From Glaciecola sp034112105 (GTDB taxonomy: Bacteria > Pseudomonadota > Gammaproteobacteria > Enterobacterales > Alteromonadaceae): a DNA stretch of 64,000 nucleotides. Below the pieces are notes generated by a model. That model was not told where the DNA came from. It made no database searches and saw only the letters and a program-made list of their open reading frames with translations. How positions within the stretch are numbered: the first letter of the stretch is position 1; the number at the start of each line of letters is the position of its first letter. A program made the position numbers and the translations under genes. This document shows, piece by piece, positions 45,078 through 53,622 of the stretch. The stretch spans positions 1 to 64,000 of the forward strand of contig JAWUVZ010000125.1 of NCBI GenBank assembly GCA_034112105.1, read 5' to 3'.

Positions 45078-45893
45078 ATGAAAAACACGGCAAAATTAGC
45101 TACACACCCTATAAGTAATATTGTATTAAAAGTTGGCGGTAATTTTTTTGAGGACGAACAAGCACAAGCTAGTTTTTTTGCTTCTATTGCGACGCTTAAA
45201 AATCAAGGTCACAATGTCGCTGTGGTGCATGGCGGTGGTTCGCAATTACAAACTCAACTAACAGCACTTGGATTTAAAAGTGAAAAGCATGAGGGATTGC
45301 GCATATCCCCGGATGAGCAGATGCCAACTGTTACCGGTGTATTAGCGGGCACACTAAATAAAACAATGGTGTGTTTGGCGGCAAAAGCAGGACTAACAGG
45401 TGTTGGTATTTCGTTAGCTGATGGTAATTTAGCGGTATGCGATGAAGTTTCATCAATATTAGGCGCCGTTGGGTATCCACATCCACGTAGTGCGAAATTA
45501 TTACATCAGCTTATGCATGCCAATCTAACGCCTATAATATGCTCAATTGGTAGTGATCTAAATGGTCGCTTATACAATGTTAATGCGGACCAAGCGGCTA
45601 CTTGTATATCATTATTGTTATATGCTGATTTGTATCTATTATCAGACGTTAGCGGCGTATTAGACCAAAATAAGCAACTTATCGCTCAGTTAGATGACAG
45701 TAAGATAGCCTATTTAATTCACGCTGGTGTGATTACTGACGGCATGATAGTTAAAGTGAAAGCAGCTCAAGAAGCATCTAAGACACTCGGCAAAGCAGTT
45801 AAAATCGGCAGTTGGAATGACGTTGAAATGCTGGTCAACGCCCCCCTGAAAAATATGGGTACGACTATCGTTTCAGCCACCACTGAGGCGTAG
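45078..45893 (+). CDS. argB: Acetylglutamate kinase
   Basis: A 271-residue kinase of the amino-acid kinase fold. V-L-K-V-G-G-N and V-H-G-G-G-S near the N-terminus bind ATP and substrate phosphates, and N-V-N-A-D-Q-A-A is the second signature. It phosphorylates N-acetylglutamate. Start is ATG at 45078, or GTG at 45072 overlapping the argC stop; neither has a strong ribosome site, and coupling to argC is likely. Confidence 0.95.
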   Translation: MKNTAKLATHPISNIVLKVGGNFFEDEQAQASFFASIATLKNQGHNVAVVHGGGSQLQTQLTALGFKSEKHEGLRISPDEQMPTVTGVLAGTLNKTMVCLAAKAGLTGVGISLADGNLAVCDEVSSILGAVGYPHPRSAKLLHQLMHANLTPIICSIGSDLNGRLYNVNADQAATCISLLLYADLYLLSDVSGVLDQNKQLIAQLDDSKIAYLIHAGVITDGMIVKVKAAQEASKTLGKAVKIGSWNDVEMLVNAPLKNMGTTIVSATTEA

Positions 45894-45930
45894 CAAAGAA
45901 TACAAACACAAAAAGTAAAAGGAATAAGAG

Positions 45931-46851
45931 ATGCAGGACTTACTCAGCTTTAGAGATTGGAACTCAACTTCAATGCATTCGTTGTTGAAGCTTGCTTTAG
46001 AGCTCAAACAAACCCCTGAAAAATTTGGTAAACCGTTAGACGGCAAATCGATTGTTGCGATTTTTGAAAAGCCTTCCCTGCGCACGCGAGTCAGCTTTGA
46101 TATTGGCATTAATAAGTTAGGCGGACACATGGTTTATGTCGACAGCCAAGGTTCCCCGCTCAAGGATAGGGAAGACCCAATTGATGTCGGCGCAAACCTC
46201 GCTTGCTGGGCCGACGCCATCGTGTCCAGAGTATATGAGCATAAAACATTGGTTGACCTTGCTGCAGGAGCCGACATTCCCGTCATTAATGCTTTATGTG
46301 ACTTATATCACCCTTGCCAAGCGTTGGCTGATTATTTGTCTATGTTTGAAAAATTAGGTGATGTAAAAGGTAAAACGATGGCCTATATTGGTGACGGTAA
46401 TAATGTGACTCATTCATTACTCATTGTGGGTGCATTATTAGGTTGTCACCAAACTGTGATTACGCCGAAGGGCTTCGAAATCAATGCTAATATCGCTAAA
46501 CATGCCGCTAAAATAGCATATGAAAACAATGTCAGGCTAAGCATTGCAAATGATATAGGCGAATTAGGCCAAGCAGATATTCTTTACACCGACACATGGC
46601 TTTCAATGGGCGACGATACGCCTTTGGCAGAGATAAAAGAAAAGTTTGCATCGTATCAGGTGAATGAAGCATTAATGCAGAAATCGGGCGCAAGTTATGT
46701 AATGCACTGTCAGCCCGCTCATCGTGATTTAGAAATTACCGGTAGCTTAATGGACAGCGACCAATCACTGCTGATGCTGCAAGCTGAAAACCGCATGCAT
46801 GCGCAAAACGCAATATTGGCTATGCTGGTAGGTAATGTCACATTAGACTGA
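45931..46851 (+). CDS. argF: Ornithine carbamoyltransferase
   Basis: A 306-residue transcarbamoylase. The carbamoyl-phosphate site reads E-K-P-S-L-R-T-R (S-x-R-T kept), and the ornithine site D-T-W-L-S-M-G-D is present. The C-terminal H-C-Q-P-A-H-R-D differs at one place from the more common HCLP. The overall length and D-x-x-x-S-M-G loop fit a true OTCase rather than an acetylornithine variant, but that distinction is inferred. Confidence 0.93.
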   Translation: MQDLLSFRDWNSTSMHSLLKLALELKQTPEKFGKPLDGKSIVAIFEKPSLRTRVSFDIGINKLGGHMVYVDSQGSPLKDREDPIDVGANLACWADAIVSRVYEHKTLVDLAAGADIPVINALCDLYHPCQALADYLSMFEKLGDVKGKTMAYIGDGNNVTHSLLIVGALLGCHQTVITPKGFEINANIAKHAAKIAYENNVRLSIANDIGELGQADILYTDTWLSMGDDTPLAEIKEKFASYQVNEALMQKSGASYVMHCQPAHRDLEITGSLMDSDQSLLMLQAENRMHAQNAILAMLVGNVTLD

Positions 46852-46944
46852 GATTACCAACTTTACTAGATTGACAAATACGACTACCTATTTTATACAG
46901 CGGATCGAATAACCATCGGTCTATCAGTAATTAAGGATTTAAGA

Positions 46945-48165
46945 ATGGCATTAACAGACAACAAACACGAAATAAAAAAAGTCGTACTAGCCTATTCAGG
47001 CGGACTCGACACTTCAGCAATTATGCCTTGGCTTAAAGAAAACTATGATTGCGAAGTTGTCGCTTTTGCAGCCGATGTTGGCCAGGGTGAAGAAGAGCTT
47101 GAAGGATTGTATGACAAAGCTATGGCATCAGGTGCCAGCGAATGTCATATAGTCGATCTAAAAGAAGAATTTGTCCGTGATTTTATCTACCCTACTATCA
47201 CGACAGGCGCAGTTTATGAGGGCGAATATTTATTAGGCACTTCAATGGCTCGCCCTGTTATCGCCAAAGCGCAAGTCGACATTGCCCGCAAAGTAGGTGC
47301 TGATGCATTGAGCCATGGTTGCACCGGCAAAGGTAACGACCAAGTTAGGTTTGAAGGTGCTTTCGCTGCGCTAGCGCCTGATTTGCAGGTAATTGCTCCG
47401 TGGCGTGAATGGGACATGGTCTCGCGTGAAGATTTACTCGATTACTTAGCTAGTCGAAATATTCAAACGTCGTCATCCGCAACAAAAATATATAGCCGTG
47501 ACGCAAATGCATGGCATATCTCTCACGAGGGCGGAGAACTCGAAGACCCATGGTGTGAGCCAAGTAAACAAGTATGGACAATGACAACTGATCCAGAGGA
47601 TGCACCAGATAAGGCGGAGCGTATCTCCCTTGAATTTGATGAAGGTCGATTAACTCATGTTAATGGCAAAGCATTATCACCTTATCAAGCATTAGTAGCA
47701 CTTAACCAACTGGCAGCGCCGCATGGCGTTGGTCGTATCGATATTGTTGAAAACAGACTGGTTGGTATGAAATCGCGTGGTTGCTATGAAACTCCTGGTG
47801 GCACGGTATTGATGAAAGCTTATAAAGCACTAGAATGTCTGGTTTTAGACAAGTCAGCATTGAAATTCAGAGAACAGGTTGCCCTTGAATTTGCGCATGT
47901 TATGTATGATGGACGCTGGTTCACCGCTCTAAATGATGCCTTACTAGCAAGCGCAGCTAGCTTCGCAAAAATGGTTACGGGCGAAATTATAGTCAAGTTA
48001 TACAAAGGTCAAGCTACAGTCGTGCAGCGTCAATCACCTAATAGTCTGTATTCCGAGGACTTCGCCACCTTTGGCGCAGATGACGTGTATAACCAAAGTC
48101 ATGCTGAAGGGTTTATCAGATTGTTTAGTTTATCTAGCAGAATTAAAGCATTAAAACAAAAATAA
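46945..48165 (+). CDS. argG: Argininosuccinate synthase
   Basis: A 406-residue enzyme that joins citrulline and aspartate with ATP. The PP-loop is L-A-Y-S-G-G-L-D-T-S near the N-terminus. H-G-C-T-G-K-G-N-D and A-P-W-R-E-W are further family blocks. It begins 93 bases after argF, the largest gap in the run, and precedes argH by 9 bases. Confidence 0.97.
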   Translation: MALTDNKHEIKKVVLAYSGGLDTSAIMPWLKENYDCEVVAFAADVGQGEEELEGLYDKAMASGASECHIVDLKEEFVRDFIYPTITTGAVYEGEYLLGTSMARPVIAKAQVDIARKVGADALSHGCTGKGNDQVRFEGAFAALAPDLQVIAPWREWDMVSREDLLDYLASRNIQTSSSATKIYSRDANAWHISHEGGELEDPWCEPSKQVWTMTTDPEDAPDKAERISLEFDEGRLTHVNGKALSPYQALVALNQLAAPHGVGRIDIVENRLVGMKSRGCYETPGGTVLMKAYKALECLVLDKSALKFREQVALEFAHVMYDGRWFTALNDALLASAASFAKMVTGEIIVKLYKGQATVVQRQSPNSLYSEDFATFGADDVYNQSHAEGFIRLFSLSSRIKALKQK

Positions 48166-48174
48166 GGAAGCATC

Positions 48175-49560
48175 ATGGCATTATGGGGTGGGCGCTTTCA
48201 GTCCGGCAGTAGCGATATGTTCAAGCAGGTTAATGATTCATTGCCGTTCGATTATGTAATGGCAGTTGAAGATATTTGGGGATCAATCGTTTGGTCTCGT
48301 GCACTGAAAGAAGCTGGAGTATTAAGTGAAAACGAACAGCTTCAACTTGAGAATTCGCTCGATGCGCTAAAAAAGCAAGCGCAAGAAGGCACTCTTGATT
48401 TTGCCAACTCGCCGGAAGAAGATATTCATAGCTTTGTGGAGGCGACATTAACCGCCCAATTGGGTGATATTGCCAGAAAATTGCATACCGGGCGCAGTAG
48501 AAACGATCAAGTCGCAACCGATTTTCGCCTATGGTGTCGTTCTCACTTATCTTCACTTAGAGACGATTGTCTAAATGTTATAGGTGCATTATTAAAAGCA
48601 GCAACTCGTCACCAAGATGCAATTCTGCCGGGCTATACACATCTGCAACGCGCCCAGCCTGTTTACTTTGCGCATTGGTGTTTGGCTTATGTTGAAATGT
48701 TGAAACGGGATGTTAGCCGAATTGAAGACTTACATAAGCGTTTAAATCAGTGTCCTCTGGGCTCTGGTGCATTAGCAGGAACCACCTTCCCAGTTGATCG
48801 CCACAAGATTGCAGCAGAATTAGGTTTTGACTCTCCGTGTTTAAATAGCTTGGATGCTGTTTCAGACCGAGATTTTGTACTTGAACTGCTGTTCAATGCC
48901 AGCACCAGCATGATGCATTTGTCACGTATGGCCGAAGACTTAATTTTTTATAACAGTGGCGAGGCTGGTTTTTTACAATTGGGCGATTCAGTTACGTCTG
49001 GTTCATCACTCATGCCACAAAAGAAGAATCCAGATGCACTTGAGTTGATGCGCGGAAAGTGTGGCCGCGTGTTTGGCAACTTACAAGGTTTGCTAGTTAC
49101 CATGAAAGGCTTGCCGCTTGCATACAACAAAGACATGCAAGAGGATAAAGAAGGTGCAATAGACAGTGTCAACCAGTGGCATATCTGTTTATGTATTGCA
49201 GTGGAAGTGCTGGATACTTTGTCACTAAACGAAGAAAGGTGTCGTGCAGCGGCTCAGCAAGGCTACGCGAACGCAACAGAACTAGCCGATTACCTAGTGG
49301 CTAAAGGTATCCCGTTTAGAACTGCCCATGATATTTCTGGACAAGCCGTGGTAATGGCAATCTCAAAAGGCAAAGCACTTGAAGATTTAAGTATTACGGA
49401 GTTACAGACAATAAACGCTAAAATTGAAGACGATGTCTACCCTACACTGGAATTAGAGTCTGTTTTGAATAAACGTAATGTGCTTGGTGGGACCAACAAA
49501 GAGTTAGTTACCAAAGCATTGTATGTCGAACTAGAAAAGCTCGACCAACTTACAGGATAG
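48175..49560 (+). CDS. argH: Argininosuccinate lyase
   Basis: A 461-residue fumarase-superfamily enzyme that yields arginine and fumarate. The signature G-S-S-L-M-P-Q-K-K-N-P is intact, and H-T-G-R-S-R-N-D-Q and G-Y-T-H-L-Q-R-A-Q supply active-site residues. The catalytic His/Ser loop is the one in the signature. In some marine relatives argH is fused to argA; here they are separate. Confidence 0.97.
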   Translation: MALWGGRFQSGSSDMFKQVNDSLPFDYVMAVEDIWGSIVWSRALKEAGVLSENEQLQLENSLDALKKQAQEGTLDFANSPEEDIHSFVEATLTAQLGDIARKLHTGRSRNDQVATDFRLWCRSHLSSLRDDCLNVIGALLKAATRHQDAILPGYTHLQRAQPVYFAHWCLAYVEMLKRDVSRIEDLHKRLNQCPLGSGALAGTTFPVDRHKIAAELGFDSPCLNSLDAVSDRDFVLELLFNASTSMMHLSRMAEDLIFYNSGEAGFLQLGDSVTSGSSLMPQKKNPDALELMRGKCGRVFGNLQGLLVTMKGLPLAYNKDMQEDKEGAIDSVNQWHICLCIAVEVLDTLSLNEERCRAAAQQGYANATELADYLVAKGIPFRTAHDISGQAVVMAISKGKALEDLSITELQTINAKIEDDVYPTLELESVLNKRNVLGGTNKELVTKALYVELEKLDQLTG

Positions 49561-49601
49561 CCCAATGAGCCGGCTTACTGTTGATGTAAAGAGAAATTAA
49601 G

Positions 49602-50921
49602 ATGGCATTGTCCGATACGGAAAGCATCCGTCTATTTAGGAGTTCAGCCCCCTATATAAACGCACATCGCGGTAAAACCTTCGTGATAATGTTTGGAGGC
49701 GAAGCTATTGAAGATCCTAATTTCCCTAGGATAATTCAAGATATCGCGCTACTCAATAGCCTTGGTGTAAGGCTTATTCTCGTGCATGGTGCCCGACCGC
49801 AAATTGATCAGCGTCTTAAACTTCGTCATAAGAAATCGAAGTTTAAGAACCGCATCAGGATCACCGATAAAGAAAGCTTAGAATGTGTGAAGGACGCGGC
49901 AGGCTCTCTGCGCAGCCAAATTGAAGCTTTGCTTACTATGGGGTTACCTAACTCTCCTATGCATGGCTCGCAAATTAGAGTCTGCTCGGGCAACTTAGTG
50001 GTCGCTAGACCTTTAGGTGTAAAAGAGGGCATCGACTATGAAAATACCGGCTTAGTGCGTCGTGTCGATGTGCAAGGTATAAACGATCACCTCTCGGATG
50101 GCTCAATTGTATTGCTGTCGCCAATGGGCTATTCACCTACCGGCGAAATTTTTAATTTGTCGCATGAAGACGTCGCTACACAAGCCGCAATCGCGATGAA
50201 GGCGGACAAAATTATTACGCTCTCAGAGCGAGATGGTATTTTTGATAAGTCCGGAAAGTTACTGCGAACTACAGAATTAAACCTGCTGAAGAAAGAGTTA
50301 GCCGCTGATAATATTGACGCCGAAAAAACCTGTTTAACAGCTATGATATCTTCTGTCGAAGCCGGAGTTACACGTGCACATTGTGTCAATTATCATACCG
50401 ATGGCTCGTTACTGAGAGAATTATTTACGCGAGATGGTGCAGGCTCACTAGTATTACAAAATCACTATGAACAACTGAGAACGGCGACGATAGACGATGT
50501 TGGCGGCATTTTAAAGCTAATAAAACCATTGGAAGAAAGTGGGGCTCTGGTAAAACGCTCACGAGAGCGATTAGAAAATGAGATTGGCTTATTTACTGTC
50601 ATTGTTCGCGATGGAATGATTATCGCCTGTGCTGCTTTATATATGTACAGAAGCGACGCGTGTGGAGAGTTAGCCTGCGTTGCAACACATCACGATTATC
50701 GAGGGGGGAACAGAGGTGAGAGACTACTTGATGAAATTCGTAAAAAAGCTATTCTGAGTGGTCTTGAGCGTATTTTTGTTCTAACAACAGTGACTGGTCA
50801 TTGGTTTTTAGAGCAAGGCTTTGAAGAAAAAACAATTGAAGCATTACCATCCTCTAAACAAGAGATGTATAACTTTACCCGCAATAGTAAAGTTTTCATG
50901 TTGTCGTTATTTGTGAATTAA
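49602..50921 (+). CDS. argA: N-acetylglutamate synthase
   Basis: A 439-residue protein with an N-terminal amino-acid-kinase-like regulatory domain (about 20-285; V-H-G-A-R-P-Q-I) and a C-terminal GNAT acetyltransferase domain (about 290-439; V-A-T-H-H-D-Y-R-G-G-N-R-G is the acetyl-CoA site). It makes N-acetylglutamate, the first step, and in gammaproteobacteria it is the arginine-inhibited enzyme. It follows argH by 41 bases and ends the run. argE and argD are not in the window. Confidence 0.95.
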   Translation: MALSDTESIRLFRSSAPYINAHRGKTFVIMFGGEAIEDPNFPRIIQDIALLNSLGVRLILVHGARPQIDQRLKLRHKKSKFKNRIRITDKESLECVKDAAGSLRSQIEALLTMGLPNSPMHGSQIRVCSGNLVVARPLGVKEGIDYENTGLVRRVDVQGINDHLSDGSIVLLSPMGYSPTGEIFNLSHEDVATQAAIAMKADKIITLSERDGIFDKSGKLLRTTELNLLKKELAADNIDAEKTCLTAMISSVEAGVTRAHCVNYHTDGSLLRELFTRDGAGSLVLQNHYEQLRTATIDDVGGILKLIKPLEESGALVKRSRERLENEIGLFTVIVRDGMIIACAALYMYRSDACGELACVATHHDYRGGNRGERLLDEIRKKAILSGLERIFVLTTVTGHWFLEQGFEEKTIEALPSSKQEMYNFTRNSKVFMLSLFVN

Positions 50922-50982
50922 CTCGTCATTAGGAATCTCTCAAGATCTTAATCACTTTTTACACTAAACGTAGCTAACCCAG

Positions 50983-51014
50983 AACCTGTCGCACATATTT
51001 ATGTGCGACAGGTT
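50983..51014 (+). terminator. Hairpin downstream of argA
   Basis: AACCTGTCGCACAT and ATGTGCGACAGGTT form a perfect 14-bp stem with an ATTT loop, 61 bases after the argA stop. The T run is not adjacent (TGCCCTACCCTTTTT follows), so it may act as a terminator or as a 3'-end stabiliser. Confidence 0.65.
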
Positions 51015-51080
51015 TGCCCTACCCTTTTTGGGCATCAGTCAATCCGCCTAAAATAATGTTCAATAATTCATCAGTAAATT

Positions 51081-51136
51081 AAAGAATTAAAGAATTAAAG
51101 AATTAAAGAATTAAAGAATTAAAGAATTAAAGAATT
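51081..51136 (+). repeat. Seven perfect copies of an 8-bp direct repeat (AAAGAATT)
   Basis: The unit AAAGAATT occurs seven times head to tail without error, with a partial unit (AAATT) just before. It lies in the 50922-51347 gap, 211 bases before the DUF3718 start, outside any reading frame. Perfect identity suggests recent expansion by slippage. Besides this repeat and the preceding hairpin, the gap shows only AT-rich sequence. Confidence 0.95.
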
Positions 51137-51347
51137 AAACATAGTGGTCAAAAACACTAAAAAGTAGTAAACAATTTAATTTTTGTGGCAACATCGTATT
51201 TTAAGAATAAGTCACATCCCCTTAAAAAATCTTAATGTATTGAAATATATAAGAAAAGTAATGTTGGCATTCGCATTGCTACCTATGAATTAGGCGTGTT
51301 GAGAGCAGCCTATACATAGTACTCAATCAATATTAAGGAATCAAAAA

Positions 51348-51668
51348 ATGAAATTATTAACTAAAATTACGGCAATTAGCATTCTGACGTTAAGTGCATT
51401 TGGTATTGTTAAAGCCGAGTCAGTCGTAGTAGCTACAGACAATTATATAACGTCTAAATTGTGCGCAGCTGCAGCGCAAGGTAATAAAGCAAAATTAGCT
51501 AGAGAAATGAAAACAGCGCATCTATCCAAAGATTTTGTCACCGAAGAAGTTAAATGTAATGACCTCAGCTTTATTGCATTCGTTGAGCAATTTGGTACCA
51601 AAGTAGTTGAAATTAATGGTTACGTAACTAACGGTAAATATACAAAAGAACCAAAATCGTCAACTTAG
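51348..51668 (+). CDS. DUF3718-like small secreted protein
   Basis: A 106-residue protein with a clean signal peptide (about 1-23, cleavage after V-K-A). The mature part has two cysteines, one in K-L-C-A-A-A-A-Q-G and one in V-K-C-N-D, which probably form a disulfide. This fits the DUF3718 family of marine gammaproteobacteria, whose function is unknown. Stand-alone gene with its own promoter region and a downstream terminator; the variable repeat lies upstream. Confidence 0.75.
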   Translation: MKLLTKITAISILTLSAFGIVKAESVVVATDNYITSKLCAAAAQGNKAKLAREMKTAHLSKDFVTEEVKCNDLSFIAFVEQFGTKVVEINGYVTNGKYTKEPKSST

Positions 51669-51711
51669 CTCCTCATTAATGGATGCTAACAAGATAAGAC
51701 TTTTTTTAACA

Positions 51712-51748
51712 AAAATGCCTGTTTGCGATCAACACATACAGGCATTTT
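51712..51748. terminator. Bidirectional terminator between the DUF3718 gene and maeA
   Basis: AAAATGCCTGT pairs perfectly with ACAGGCATTTT. The flanking A and T stretches allow it to work on both strands for the two convergent genes. Confidence 0.75.
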
Positions 51749-51770
51749 ATAAATGTAAAAATTAATTAAA

Positions 51771-53465
51771 TTAGATACTTACACGTTTATATGTTCGATA
51801 TTCAGGTTTCCAAAAATTACTTTCAATACGTTGCTCTAACATATCATCTGGTATAGGTAATGCTAGTCCTTGTTCCATGGCTATTTTTGCTACTGCAAAT
51901 GCGATTTTACGACTCAGATTTCCGATTTCTGTCAGAGGTGGCAACAATTCACCATTCGGATCATTGACCATCGGTGAAGCGTCTGCAAGTGCATTGCTGG
52001 CTGCCATTAGCATTTCATCACTGATGAGGCGGGCTTTAGCAGCAATAACACCCAAACCTATGCCAGGGAATATATAACTGTTGTTACACTGAGCAATTGG
52101 GTAAATCCTATCGTTGTACTCTACAGGCTTGAACGGACTTCCTGTAGCAATTACTACGTTACCGTCAGTCCATTCAATGACTTGCTCCGGTCTTGCTTCA
52201 ACTTGACGAGACGGGTTACTTAATGGAAAAATAATAGGCTTTTCACTATGTTGTGCCATCGCCCTTATCACCTGTTCATTAAACAAACCAGGCTGACCTG
52301 AAACACCAATCAACACATCGGGTTTGGCGCAGTGGATGACATCTAATAAAGACGCATACTCTCCACTATAAGACCAATCTTTGAGAACGTCTCTGGGCTG
52401 CTGCAATACCTGCTGAAAATCCCGTAATTCTTGCATCCCTTCTGTCAGCAAGCCAAAACGGTCAATCATAAACACATGTGTCCGTGCTTCTTTATCGCTC
52501 AAACCCTCAAATATCATTTGCTGAATAAGCATTTCAGCAATGCCGCAGCCTGCTGAACCAGAGCCAACAAAAGCGATATTCATATCGGATAACTTCGCAC
52601 CACGAACTCGGCAAGCGGCTAAAATAGTGCCCAAAGTCACTGCCGCAGTGCCTTGAATGTCATCGTTGAAGCAACATACTTCTTCACGATACTTTTGCAA
52701 TAAGGGCATTGCATTTGGTTGTGCAAAATCTTCAAACTGGATCATGACCTCAGGCCAACGTCTGCGAGCAGCACAGATAAACATATCTACAAACTCATAG
52801 TATTGCTCTTGATTTACTCTTTCATGTCGCGCACCCATGTACATCGGATCATTAAGCAGTTTCGCGTTATTGGTCCCGACGTCTAACATTACAGGCAAAG
52901 TATATGCTGGACTAATACCACCGCACGCGGTGTATAATGATAACTTACCAATGGGAATCCCCATGCCTCCGATACCTTGATCGCCTAAGCCAAGTATACG
53001 CTCTCCATCAGTCACCACGATGACCTTCACTTTGCGCTTGGTAGCGTTGCGTAAAATATCATCCATTGAAAAACGTTCTGCATAACTGATAAACAAGCCA
53101 CGCGAACTGCGATAGATATCAGAAAAACTCTCACATGCATCACCAACCGTAGGCGTATAAATAATAGGCATCATCTCTTCAATGTGCGCTTGTAGGAGTC
53201 GGTAAAATAGCGTTTCGTTATTGTCTTGAATTGCGCGCAAGTAGATATGCTTATTCAACGGTTCCTCGAAGCCTTTGTATTGCTTGTAAGCCCTGCTGAC
53301 CTGCTCTTCTATAGTTTCGTATCGAGGAGGTAGTAACCCAAGTAAATTGAAATTTTTACGTTCTTTTTCGGTAAATGCACTACCTTTATTCAATAAAGGC
53401 GTTTCCAGTAAAGAAGGTCCTGAATGCGGAATATATAGGTGATTGTGCTGACTCTTGTCGCTCAT
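51771..53465 (-). CDS. maeA: NAD-dependent malic enzyme
   Basis: A 564-residue enzyme that oxidatively decarboxylates malate to pyruvate. Family features are Y-T-P-T-V-G-D-A-C, the L-G-D-Q-G-I-G-G-M-G-I-P-I-G-K block, F-N-D-D-I-Q-G-T-A-A-V, and the Rossmann motif F-V-G-S-G-S-A-G-C-G. Length equals that of E. coli SfcA/MaeA (about 565), which is the NAD-type. Monocistronic by context. Confidence 0.95.
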   Translation of the reverse strand: MSDKSQHNHLYIPHSGPSLLETPLLNKGSAFTEKERKNFNLLGLLPPRYETIEEQVSRAYKQYKGFEEPLNKHIYLRAIQDNNETLFYRLLQAHIEEMMPIIYTPTVGDACESFSDIYRSSRGLFISYAERFSMDDILRNATKRKVKVIVVTDGERILGLGDQGIGGMGIPIGKLSLYTACGGISPAYTLPVMLDVGTNNAKLLNDPMYMGARHERVNQEQYYEFVDMFICAARRRWPEVMIQFEDFAQPNAMPLLQKYREEVCCFNDDIQGTAAVTLGTILAACRVRGAKLSDMNIAFVGSGSAGCGIAEMLIQQMIFEGLSDKEARTHVFMIDRFGLLTEGMQELRDFQQVLQQPRDVLKDWSYSGEYASLLDVIHCAKPDVLIGVSGQPGLFNEQVIRAMAQHSEKPIIFPLSNPSRQVEARPEQVIEWTDGNVVIATGSPFKPVEYNDRIYPIAQCNNSYIFPGIGLGVIAAKARLISDEMLMAASNALADASPMVNDPNGELLPPLTEIGNLSRKIAFAVAKIAMEQGLALPIPDDMLEQRIESNFWKPEYRTYKRVSI

Positions 53466-53622
53466 TCGTAAATTCTCTTTTCTGCCTGATGTATCAGTGA
53501 TTAATTGTTTTACTATTGACTACTTTGGGCTTCTTAATCTTCACCAATAAACAATATTAATAAAGAGTCAGACGCGTCAGTAAAGGATATTATTCAGAAA
53601 AACCCGCTACAAACCAAAATAA

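Noticed and set aside
48175..50921. argH-argA fusion as in some marine gammaproteobacteria
   Set aside because: There is a stop codon at 49560 and a 41-base gap with a fresh start; the genes are separate.
51081..51136. CRISPR array
   Set aside because: The repeats are 8 bp with no spacers; this is a simple tandem repeat.
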